This document shows, in pieces, positions 1-6,720 of a stretch of 9,970 nt of DNA (positions are counted from its first letter, which is position 1; each line of letters opens with the position of its first letter). The stretch is taken from contig JAFUKV010000038.1 of assembly GCA_017467745.1 (NCBI GenBank), forward strand, positions 1-9,970, given 5' to 3'. Under the pieces are notes generated by a model that was given only the letters and a program-made list of their open reading frames with translations, had not been told where the DNA came from and did no database searches. The stretch is from Bacteroidaceae bacterium (lineage in GTDB: Bacteria; Bacteroidota; Bacteroidia; Bacteroidales; CHK158-818). The translations under genes and the position numbers were made by a program.

Positions 1-168
1 GGCTTCTAACATTTGTTCAAACTCGTCTTTCGTATATATACTGTATCCATAACCGCGTGCTTCTTTGCATTTTGAGCATCCGCCTTTGATTGCCCGTTGT
101 TCGGCTTCGCTTAACAAGGTAAACGTTTCGCGGGCTTCTTCTAAACTGAGTTTTTTAAAACGTGCCAT
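1..168 (-). CDS. Double-glycine leader peptide, probable RiPP/bacteriocin-like precursor (partial, 3' end outside window)
   Basis: Reading leftward from the ATG at 168 gives 56 codons with no stop before the window edge; an in-frame TAA lies 15 nt upstream of the ATG, so this start is the only ATG that gives the whole leader. Residues 1-30 look like a class of leader cut by C39 peptidases: an amphipathic helix (LSLEEARETFTLLSEAEQ) ending in IKGG, with Gly at -1 and -2, Ile at -4, Glu at -8 and Leu at -12 relative to the cut; position -7 is Gln rather than the usual Leu. After GG come CSKC (Cys31, Cys34), a Gly/Tyr patch (GYGYS) and an acidic helix-like stretch (YTKDEFEQML). The gene sits 45 nt downstream of the C39 exporter gene on the same strand, so it is probably its substrate. 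It resembles the Bacteroidales GG natural-product precursors that I recall as TIGR04149, but the C-terminal part is missing and the core cannot be defined. A non-exported small protein is the main alternative. Confidence 0.7.
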   Translation of the reverse strand, partial: MARFKKLSLEEARETFTLLSEAEQRAIKGGCSKCKEARGYGYSIYTKDEFEQMLEA

Positions 169-213
169 AATAATTGGGGGTTAATGGTTAATAAATTGTG
201 ATTTGTACCGTCT

Positions 214-2409
214 TCAAGCATTGGCAGAATGATCTCCGGACGGTGATATTTGGTTGTTTATCAGTTGATAATAATATCCTTTCTTTTCCATCAAATTTTC
301 GTGCGAGCCAATTTCTACAACATATCCGTTTTTGAGTACGACTATCTGGTGCGCATTGCGAATGGTACTTAACCGATGCGCCACCACCACAACCGTACGA
401 TTTTCGAATGCCGAGTTTAACGCTTTTACGATTTTCGCTTCATTTATGGCGTCTAAGGCATTGGTAGCTTCATCCAGAAAAAGGTATCGCGGATTTTTAT
501 ATAATGCTCTCGCTATCAATATCCGTTGCCGTTGTCCTCCGCTCAGCCCGCGTCCCTCTTCTCCAATTTTCGTTTTGTATCCGTTCGGCATCAGTTTTAT
601 TTCTTGCAATATATTGGCGGTATCAAGCACTTGTTCAAACCGGGCATAGTCTATGTGTTCGTCGTCTAAAACAACATTATTCAGTATGGTATCGTTAAAT
701 ATCCGCCCGTCTTGCATAACTACTCCGCACTCGTTACGCCAATTTTTCAAGGCGATGTTGGTTATATTGGTATCGCCTAACATTACATTGCCTATTGTGG
801 GTTGGTACAGGCGTAACAGTATTTTCAGCAAGGTTGATTTTCCGCTGCCGCTATCTCCTACAAACGCCGTTGTTTTTCCTTCGGGAATAAACAGATTTAT
901 TTGCTTTAAAACGAAATCGGCGTTGGGCGTGTATTGAAACGATACGTTAGAGAGCTGTAAACTACCATTACCGGGTAAAGGGAGATTGGCGCTCATAGCG
1001 ACAGATTCTTCGTCTTCCAGCTCGTGTATCTCGTTCAGACGCAGAAAACTGATTTTGGCGTATTGGGCGGAAATAATGAAATTGATAAATTGCCCCAACG
1101 GCGCATTGAGCATACCGATAATGAATTGCGTGGATATCATCACACCGAAAGTTATATCGCCTTGTATTACCGCTTTGGCGCAATAGAACGTTATGGCAAG
1201 GTCTTTTACGCTCATAATAAATTGCGCGCCTAATTGCTGCAAGTTAGTTATTGTGAGCACTTTGAGATTAAGGTGATACAGCAGCGCCTGTATATTCTCC
1301 CATTTCCACCGGCGGGGCTGTTCGTAGTTGTTTATTTTTATGTCTTGAATGGTATTGACCGTTTCGACCCAATAACTTTGATTGCGGGCTACTAACGAGA
1401 AATATTCCCAATCAAGCTTTTTACGGAGATTCAAGAACCCGACTACCCACAGTACGTATATTGTTCCTCCGGCTATGAATATGTAAAATATATTTGTGTT
1501 GTATATCAATAATATGATTGAGAAGATTAGAAACGTAAGCGATGAAAATATCAGATTGAGCGAATTGTTCATGATGAAAGAGCGTATCCGCTCGTGGTCT
1601 TGCGCCCGTTGCAGAATGTCGCCTATCATTTTGTTTTCGAAAAAGGTAACGGGCAGACGCATTAACTTTATCAAATAATCGGCTATCAAAGCAATGTTTA
1701 CACGAGCGGTAATGTGCAACAACAGCCAGTCGCGCACGGCATTTGAGAGCGTTACGCTTATAATTATGGTGATATTGGCTATCAGCACCATGTTTATGAA
1801 GTTAATGTCGCCGGCTTGAATACCTACATCTATCACCGCTTTCGAAATAAACGGCAACAACCCTTGCAGGAAAGTTACCAATAAAATAATCCAGAACAAG
1901 GTATAGAAGTGCTTCTTGTACGGAAGAAAATATCTGAGAATTTTTTCCGCCGCTTTTTGCTGTTTTTTCGAGTCGTTTTCGTTCCGAAACTCGGGAGTAG
2001 GCTCTACGAGCAGAACGTCTCCCCGTTTTTGCCCTTCTTTATACCAATGATTTACAAATTCTTGTAAAGTGTACGACAGCAACCCTTTGGCCGGGTCGGA
2101 TACATATACTTTTTTTTGCGTAACTTTGTATACGACTATAAAATGGCTATTATCCCAATGAACAATGCAGGGCAGTTTGACTTTTTTATATAAATCTTCT
2201 ATCGAGACCGACGCGGACAGAACCCGCAATCCTATTTTTTCGGCTCCATAACAAATATCCAGAAAAGATACTCCTTCACGAGACATTCCGCATATATCCC
2301 TCAGGCATTGCAGAGAGTAGTATTTTCCATAATACTTAGATATAATTTTGATACAGGCCGGACCGCAATCCATTATATCTAATTGGTATTCGAACGGGAA
2401 CCTAAACAT
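214..2409 (-). CDS. Peptidase-containing ABC transporter (PCAT): C39 peptidase, membrane domain and ATPase
   Basis: A 731-residue inner-membrane exporter that should remove a double-glycine leader and pump the core peptide out using ATP. The N-terminal C39 peptidase (about 1-135) has Gln9 for the oxyanion hole, catalytic Cys15 in DCGPAC, His89 in NSHFIVVYK and Asp105 in DPAKG, so the triad is complete and cleavage should be active. The membrane domain (about 160-455) has several hydrophobic helices. The nucleotide-binding domain (about 480-715) has Walker A GDSGSGKST (518-526), Q-loop Gln566, signature LSGGQ (622-626), Walker B LFLDEATN with Glu647, and switch His678. Length and domain order are normal for SunT/LagD/PCAT1-type proteins. 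It follows the glycosyltransferase gene after a 93-bp AT-rich gap and precedes the leader peptide gene, which fits a maturation and export role. No adaptor or outer-membrane partner gene is visible here. Confidence 0.95.
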   Translation of the reverse strand: MFRFPFEYQLDIMDCGPACIKIISKYYGKYYSLQCLRDICGMSREGVSFLDICYGAEKIGLRVLSASVSIEDLYKKVKLPCIVHWDNSHFIVVYKVTQKKVYVSDPAKGLLSYTLQEFVNHWYKEGQKRGDVLLVEPTPEFRNENDSKKQQKAAEKILRYFLPYKKHFYTLFWIILLVTFLQGLLPFISKAVIDVGIQAGDINFINMVLIANITIIISVTLSNAVRDWLLLHITARVNIALIADYLIKLMRLPVTFFENKMIGDILQRAQDHERIRSFIMNNSLNLIFSSLTFLIFSIILLIYNTNIFYIFIAGGTIYVLWVVGFLNLRKKLDWEYFSLVARNQSYWVETVNTIQDIKINNYEQPRRWKWENIQALLYHLNLKVLTITNLQQLGAQFIMSVKDLAITFYCAKAVIQGDITFGVMISTQFIIGMLNAPLGQFINFIISAQYAKISFLRLNEIHELEDEESVAMSANLPLPGNGSLQLSNVSFQYTPNADFVLKQINLFIPEGKTTAFVGDSGSGKSTLLKILLRLYQPTIGNVMLGDTNITNIALKNWRNECGVVMQDGRIFNDTILNNVVLDDEHIDYARFEQVLDTANILQEIKLMPNGYKTKIGEEGRGLSGGQRQRILIARALYKNPRYLFLDEATNALDAINEAKIVKALNSAFENRTVVVVAHRLSTIRNAHQIVVLKNGYVVEIGSHENLMEKKGYYYQLINNQISPSGDHSANA

Positions 2410-2502
2410 AATATCAGGTATTAAATTTCACATTTTGCAATGTAAGATTATTTTTTCAATAAGCAACATTTATACAGTTAATATATTTTAATTACGTAAA
2501 TA

Positions 2503-3726
2503 TTATCTGGATAAATACAATTTCAAGAGTTTTTTCCGCCATAAAGGGTAATCGAATCGTTTTTTATATAAATTTCTGCATTTCTGCGCTATAACGGCGC
2601 GCTTGGCTTCGTTACTCAATAACCTATTTATTTTGGAAGCTAATCGCGGCGCGCAGTCTACCTCTTGAATATTAAATGTGTTGAACGGATTATTTTGCAT
2701 AATTTCTTTTAAACCGCTTGTATTATTTACAAAAACCGGAATATTATACATCATCATTTCTATTGCCACGTATCCGAATTCTTCGTATATAGAGGGTACT
2801 ATACCAATGTCGGCAATACGATAGAGTTTATCTAAATCGGCCTGTTCCATAAATCCGGTAAACGTAACTTTTGCCCAAATAGAATGTGCATTTTGTATTT
2901 GCGTCTGGATTTCGCCTCCCCAACCTACAATTATCAACCGGACATCTGTACGTTTTTTTAATAGGGCTCTAAAAAATTCCAACAAGAAACACGAACCTTT
3001 AATTTTTTGAAGCCGCCCTACAAAAAGGATAATTTTTTCTTTATCGTTTATATAAAGCCGCCGTTTCAATTGCATTTTCTCATTCTCCGTTTGAGGGTGA
3101 TAACGATCGGACAACGCATTGTGCAATACGGCTATTTTAGACGACGCTATTCCGTAAATAGTTATTAAAGTATCGGCCGTGTGATGCGCAACGGCAATAA
3201 TCCGATCGCAGAGATTGAATAGCTTTATTTCCGCATCTACGCTGCTTATGATTTTTTTCTCCAAATGATCTGCGGTTTCGTTGCGGCGTTGCAAGATGGT
3301 TTGCAGTTTTTCACGATTTCCGTTTAAGGAGAAAGCCCACTCAAAATAATGTACCGTCAGAAACAGCTTACAATTAAAGCGTTGTTTTAATTCGTACGCC
3401 AAGTGGTACTGATTGATGAAATTGAGATGGAATATGTTTTCCTGACTATTGTCTACATACGGCATCAGCAGAAACGCTATGTTGCGGCAATACCTGTTAT
3501 ACGCTTTTTCCGGATTATACGTAGACGGAAAGGTTGCTCCGGGAATGTCGATATAGCGAATCGCCCGCCTCGTTTTAACGCTGAAAGCCTTCTCTTTTGA
3601 ATATAAATGGACAAACGTCAGGTTGATATCCGCACTGTTTATATACTCGGAAATTTGTCTGATATACGTTCCTATGCCATAATCGGCCCCCACGCTGGAA
3701 GAGTTTATGATATATACGTTTTTCAT
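2503..3726 (-). CDS. GT4-family glycosyltransferase in RiPP operon
   Basis: A 407-residue GT-B fold enzyme expected to move a sugar from an NDP-sugar to an unknown acceptor in the cytoplasm. The N-terminal acceptor domain carries the glycine loop GIGTY (17-21). The C-terminal donor domain carries LFVGRLQKIKG (234-244), whose Arg238 and Lys243 match the phosphate-binding Arg/Lys of GT4 enzymes, and PSIYEEFGYVAIE, which gives the family's E-x7-E pair (Glu315, Glu323). No signal peptide or membrane helix is evident. Its ATG overlaps the stop of the LanC-like gene in an ATGA (3723-3726), so the two are translationally coupled. I recall a Bacteroidetes glycosyltransferase family (TIGR04157) linked to GG-leader peptide loci; this protein plausibly belongs there, but that needs a profile search. 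The acceptor could be the peptide itself, or something unrelated such as a surface glycan. The AT-rich gap after it (2410-2502) shows no good internal promoter. Confidence 0.88.
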   Translation of the reverse strand: MKNVYIINSSSVGADYGIGTYIRQISEYINSADINLTFVHLYSKEKAFSVKTRRAIRYIDIPGATFPSTYNPEKAYNRYCRNIAFLLMPYVDNSQENIFHLNFINQYHLAYELKQRFNCKLFLTVHYFEWAFSLNGNREKLQTILQRRNETADHLEKKIISSVDAEIKLFNLCDRIIAVAHHTADTLITIYGIASSKIAVLHNALSDRYHPQTENEKMQLKRRLYINDKEKIILFVGRLQKIKGSCFLLEFFRALLKKRTDVRLIIVGWGGEIQTQIQNAHSIWAKVTFTGFMEQADLDKLYRIADIGIVPSIYEEFGYVAIEMMMYNIPVFVNNTSGLKEIMQNNPFNTFNIQEVDCAPRLASKINRLLSNEAKRAVIAQKCRNLYKKRFDYPLWRKKLLKLYLSR

Positions 3727-4607
3727 AGCTGAATGTCGAATTTAAAAAATTGTTTATCGGGCGTTTGTTGCTCTATTTTTTTCTCTTCAATACGATATTT
3801 TCGGCAGAGCGTATCTATCACGGCCGTAATTGCCGGCACGTTCAATTGGGATAATGACCGAAACGCATGTAACAAAAGGGCTGTATTGACAGGCGATTTC
3901 GGCAATGAATCTCCATCCAGCTGGCTTAATATGTCTATAATCAACCGTACCGCTTTTTTCTTCGCTATGTCATTGGCCGCACATCGGCCAACGCTCCATA
4001 TCAGCAAGGGAAATTCCCATTTAGAATATATCATCAACATACGGTTGTCAAAACGGCTATTGTCCGCTTCTTGCAAAAGATTGGATATAGCACCGGTATC
4101 ATGTTGTAGTTCGCAAAAAATTTGGGATATAAAAGTTGTATAAAAACGTCTTTCAGATGGCGTGAGGCTCTCTTTTCGGTTTTCAAACCGGAATACCAAA
4201 TATAAAAGTATTCCTAAAAGGCCATGTTCCAAGCCTATGCCCGAATATTCTTTCCGAATAAAATATTGTTTTATCTTTTTATCGAAATCGGCGCAAATAT
4301 CTTCGTGAACCGCTACATAACGATTGAATATCAAATATTCTACTCCCCACCCTATGCCGCATAATCCGGATTTAAAATCGGCAGAAATTTGAACAACCGA
4401 GAGTATCTCGAACAACTCTTCTAACAGTTCTGTGGCAAAATCGCTATACATATCAGATTTATTTATCCGAGCTTCATTAAAGAAAAAAAGAATCGCTTTC
4501 ATACGGCCGTCTAAAACGCCCAAGTCTGGCATCTCACTGGCATTCAGCATAAGAAAATGCGCAATTTTTTCTTCCGGAGAAAATGTTTGATTTTTGTCGT
4601 TTTTCAT
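3723..4607 (-). CDS. LanC-like protein, probably lacking the zinc site
   Basis: A 294-residue protein with two motifs typical of the LanC (lanthionine cyclase) alpha/alpha barrel: GLCGIGWGVEYLI (81-93) and GLEHGLLG (125-132), the latter matching the family's GxxHGxxG. True LanC enzymes add Cys thiols to dehydrated Ser/Thr using zinc held by a Cys in a W-C-x-G motif and a Cys-His pair in CHG. Neither motif is present: the remaining cysteines (104, 83, 165, 209, 268) sit in other contexts. The protein is also about 100 residues shorter than typical LanC (about 400), with the C-terminal part reduced. It is therefore likely a non-cyclising relative, perhaps a binding or scaffold protein, or a diverged enzyme. 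No signal peptide is evident. It is the first gene of the operon, 43-50 nt after the predicted transcription start, and is coupled to the glycosyltransferase gene. Family assignment rests on motifs read by eye. Confidence 0.75.
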   Translation of the reverse strand: MKNDKNQTFSPEEKIAHFLMLNASEMPDLGVLDGRMKAILFFFNEARINKSDMYSDFATELLEELFEILSVVQISADFKSGLCGIGWGVEYLIFNRYVAVHEDICADFDKKIKQYFIRKEYSGIGLEHGLLGILLYLVFRFENRKESLTPSERRFYTTFISQIFCELQHDTGAISNLLQEADNSRFDNRMLMIYSKWEFPLLIWSVGRCAANDIAKKKAVRLIIDILSQLDGDSLPKSPVNTALLLHAFRSLSQLNVPAITAVIDTLCRKYRIEEKKIEQQTPDKQFFKFDIQL

Positions 4608-4656
4608 AGAGCGTGTTTTTCTATTGATGATTTAATCGAGAAAATAATTTCAATTA

Positions 4657-4687
4657 CAAACATATATATATTTTTCATAAATACAAA
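4657..4687 (-). promoter_or_regulatory. Bacteroidetes-type promoter of the RiPP operon
   Basis: On the minus strand the -33 element TTTG (4687-4684) is followed after exactly 19 nt by the -7 element TATGTTTG (4664-4657). This matches the primary-sigma consensus TTTG-N19-21-TAnnTTTG at every fixed base. Transcription should start near 4650, giving a 5' leader of roughly 43 nt before the LanC-like ATG at 4607. No other match to this consensus was seen ahead of the downstream genes, which suggests one transcript for the cluster. Confidence 0.75.
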
Positions 4688-4764
4688 ATAATATTATACT
4701 AATATGACCTTGTATTCGTCCATACGTACTGCTATAAAATATTTATATAATAAAAATATATATC

Positions 4765-4790
4765 ATATATGTGAATATTTACACATATAT
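4765..4790. promoter_or_regulatory. Inverted repeat, possible regulator site upstream of RiPP promoter
   Basis: Perfect 9-bp arms ATATATGTG (4765-4773) and CACATATAT (4782-4790) flank an 8-nt spacer. The centre reads TGTGA-N6-ACACA, one base away from the CRP/FNR-type dyad TGTGA-N6-TCACA. It lies about 80-100 bp upstream of the -33 box of the RiPP operon promoter. The surrounding DNA is very AT-rich, so chance palindromes are more likely than usual; function is an inference. Confidence 0.3.
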
Positions 4791-5124
4791 CGAGTTTTAA
4801 AATTAGAGAGATTTATACTGATTTACAAAAAATATTGGTATTTACCAAAGTTTAACACTTTATCTAAACAATCTTTTTGCCGGACAACCGGCATATCAAG
4901 CGTGTAAAATGCGTGTTTTTGCACAAATCTTCATAGGGGAAAAGCCACAAATGGATAAAACGGCATTTCAGACCAACAAGTGTCACTCAAAAGGGGAACA
5001 TTTTTTAGGGACAGCCAATAGGCATCTTTTAATTGAGGTTTGCCAAGCAGTTATATCCGGCCAAATAAGCGGCTAAACTCGTTTAGAGGATACACTAATG
5101 ACAAAAAATATTTGCCATAAAAAA

Positions 5125-5171
5125 TGAAGCGCCCCAAAAAGTTGTTTGTCTAACTTTTAGGGGGTACTTCA
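5125..5171. repeat. 47-bp imperfect palindrome with IS3-like ends (or second terminator hairpin)
   Basis: The left arm (5125-5143) and right arm (5152-5171) share the pattern TGAAG-NN-CCCC-N-AAAAGTT read inward from each end, with an 8-nt centre, two mismatched positions and one extra C in the right arm. Ends in TG...CA and the pattern CCCC(A/T)AAAAGTTAGACA resemble terminal inverted repeats of IS3-family elements as I remember them. A-runs flank both sides (AAAAAA left, AAAAA right), compatible with a target duplication but uninformative. On the minus strand the hairpin is followed by six Ts, so it could equally serve as a second terminator behind asnS. Confidence 0.6.
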
Positions 5172-5214
5172 AAAAATCAAAAAGACAGCCTCTCGTTGTA
5201 TTTCGAGACTGTCT
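5171..5214 (-). terminator. Intrinsic terminator of asnS
   Basis: On the minus strand the stem arms AGACAGTCTCG (5214-5204) and CGAGAGGCTGTCT (5195-5183) pair over 11 bp with a 2-nt GG bulge and an 8-nt loop. They are followed directly by TTTTGATTTTTT. The hairpin starts about 29 nt after the asnS stop codon, as expected for a rho-independent terminator. Confidence 0.85.
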
Positions 5215-5243
5215 ATTATAGAATATAAAAGGAATTATCAGAA

Positions 5244-6650
5244 TTAGAATTCGGCGTTTTTAGGCGTACGCGGGAACGGTATGACATCGCGGATATTAGA
5301 CATACCTGTAACAAAAAGCAAAAGCCGTTCAAAACCTAATCCGAACCCTGAATGAGGAGCGGTTCCGAAACGACGGGTATCTAAATACCACCAAATATCT
5401 TTGTCGGGTACTCCCATTTCTTGTGCGCGGGTACGTAATTTTTCATAATCCTCTTCTCGTTGCGAGCCGCCTATGATTTCTCCTATTTTCGGGAAAAGCA
5501 CATCCATAGCCCGCACCGTCTTGCCATCGTCGTTCTGTTTCATATAGAACGATTTTATTTCTTTGGGGTAATCGGTCAAGATTACAGGACGCTTAAAATG
5601 CTCTTCTACCAAATAACGCTCGTGTTCCGCCGCCAAATCGGCTCCCCAATAGATAGGGAATTCAAATTTACGACCTCCGGCTACCGCCGCTTCCAGAATC
5701 TTGATTCCTTCGGTGTATGGCAAACGGACGAAGTTATCGGCTAACACGAATTTAATACGGTTAATCAGCTCTTTATCGAACATGTCGTTGAGGAACTGTA
5801 TATCGTCCATGCAATTGTCTAACGCCCATTGCAGACAATATTTAATAAAGTCTTCGGCCAATTGCATATTGTCTTCTATCTCGTTGAAAGCGACTTCGGG
5901 CTCTATCATCCAGAACTCGGCTAAATGACGGGGGGTATTGGAGTTTTCAGCCCGGAACGTAGGTCCGAATGTGTAAATCGCCCCTAACGCCATTGCCGCC
6001 AATTCGCCCTCTAACTGTCCCGAAACGGTTAGGCTTGCTTGCTTGCCGAAAAAGTCATTATCGTAAACAATCGAGCCGTTCTCGTCTTTTTTCAAATCGT
6101 AAAGGTTCATGGTGGTTACCTGAAACATTTGTCCGGCGCCTTCACAATCGGAAGCCGTAATAATAGGCGTATGGAAATAGAAAAAGCCTCTTTCGTGAAA
6201 AAACTTATGGATAGCGATAGCCATATTGTGGCGAATGCGGAACACCGCTCCGAACGTAGTGGTACGCGGACGCAAATGCGCTATTTCGCGTAAAAACTCC
6301 ATAGAGTGCCCTTTTTTCTGTAAAGGATAGGTTGCCGGGTCGGCAGTACCGTATATTTCTATTTCAGATGCCTGCACTTCTACTTTCTGTCCGCTTCCCT
6401 GCGACGCGGTCAACGTGCCGTTTACACTGACACACGCCCCAGTTGTAATAGGTTTCAGAAAATCTTCACCGAATTTTTCAATATCTACTACTATCTGCAA
6501 ATTATGAATGGTAGAACCGTCGTTTAAGGCGATGAAGTTTATCTGTTTACTTCCGCGTCGGGTACGTACCCAACCTTTTACATTTACCGTTGTCCCCAAA
6601 GCGTCGCTTTTAAGAAGATCGGCAATTTTAGTTCTACTAACCTTTTCCAT
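5244..6650 (-). CDS. asnS: Asparaginyl-tRNA synthetase
   Basis: A 468-residue class IIb aminoacyl-tRNA synthetase that charges tRNA-Asn with asparagine using ATP in the cytoplasm. The N-terminal OB-fold anticodon-binding domain covers about 1-105 (VNVKGWVRTRRGSKQINFI near 22-40). The catalytic domain shows motif 1 around 148-165 (FFHERGFFYFHTPII), motif 2 as FRAENSNTPRHLAEFWMIEPE spread over 232-252 with its invariant Arg, and motif 3 as GFGLGFERLLLFVTG (435-449). The length matches bacterial AsnRS (about 466). The protein reads as AsnRS rather than AspRS because it lacks the large bacterial AspRS insertion domain and aligns in length and motif 2/3 wording with AsnRS. The gene follows the rluB-like gene by 70 bp on the same strand and ends in an intrinsic terminator. 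No TAnnTTTG promoter is visible in the 70-bp gap, so co-transcription with the upstream gene is likely. Confidence 0.97.
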   Translation of the reverse strand: MEKVSRTKIADLLKSDALGTTVNVKGWVRTRRGSKQINFIALNDGSTIHNLQIVVDIEKFGEDFLKPITTGACVSVNGTLTASQGSGQKVEVQASEIEIYGTADPATYPLQKKGHSMEFLREIAHLRPRTTTFGAVFRIRHNMAIAIHKFFHERGFFYFHTPIITASDCEGAGQMFQVTTMNLYDLKKDENGSIVYDNDFFGKQASLTVSGQLEGELAAMALGAIYTFGPTFRAENSNTPRHLAEFWMIEPEVAFNEIEDNMQLAEDFIKYCLQWALDNCMDDIQFLNDMFDKELINRIKFVLADNFVRLPYTEGIKILEAAVAGGRKFEFPIYWGADLAAEHERYLVEEHFKRPVILTDYPKEIKSFYMKQNDDGKTVRAMDVLFPKIGEIIGGSQREEDYEKLRTRAQEMGVPDKDIWWYLDTRRFGTAPHSGFGLGFERLLLFVTGMSNIRDVIPFPRTPKNAEF

Positions 6651-6676
6651 ATAAGTTGAATGTTGTGTGTATAAAT

Positions 6677-6702
6677 TTATATCCGGCTTTTGCCGGATAT
6701 AA
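6677..6702 (-). terminator. Hairpin between rluB-like gene and asnS (weak terminator or attenuating structure)
   Basis: A perfect 11-bp stem TTATATCCGGC/GCCGGATATAA with an AAAA loop on the transcribed strand lies 18 nt after the rluB-like stop and about 27 nt before the asnS start. The following bases (ATTTATACAC) are not a proper U-tract, so strong termination is doubtful. It may reduce read-through or protect the upstream mRNA. Confidence 0.45.
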
Positions 6703-6720
6703 TGAAATGTATTTGATTAT

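Larger units (their letters stand above)
4608..5243. other. Long non-coding interval between asnS and the RiPP operon
   Basis: These 636 bp hold no convincing gene. From the left they contain the RiPP operon promoter, an extremely AT-rich stretch (about 4665-4870) with the 4765-4790 dyad, and a GC-rich 6-bp hairpin TGCCGG-ACAA-CCGGCA (4878-4893). Then comes about 230 bp of more balanced composition with one plus-strand ORF of 55 codons (4909-5076), then a 47-bp palindrome (5125-5171) and the asnS terminator (5171-5214). The 55-codon ORF has no promoter match, and its protein is not one I recognise. The minus strand of the same stretch is also partly open, so neither reading can be preferred. 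The mixture suggests a junction between the housekeeping block and an inserted segment, possibly with insertion-sequence debris. Confidence 0.6.

Noticed and set aside
332..937. Plus-strand open frames of 64-105 codons opposite the ATPase domain of the exporter
   Set aside because: They are antisense to a gene with complete ABC motifs, have no recognisable domain and no promoter; they are shadows of its codon use.
2410..2502. Internal promoter ahead of the exporter gene
   Set aside because: The AT-rich gap has only a poor match (TTACATTG) to TAnnTTTG and no TTTG at the right spacing.
4878..4893. TGCCGG-ACAA-CCGGCA hairpin as a terminator
   Set aside because: Only 6 bp of stem, and neither strand has a T-run after it; the plus strand continues TATC and the minus strand AAAAAG.
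4704..4907. Plus-strand 67-codon ORF in the AT-rich leader
   Set aside because: Its residues (many Ile, Tyr, Lys, Leu) simply reflect the AT-rich DNA, it has no promoter match or family resemblance, and it overlaps the dyad upstream of the RiPP operon.
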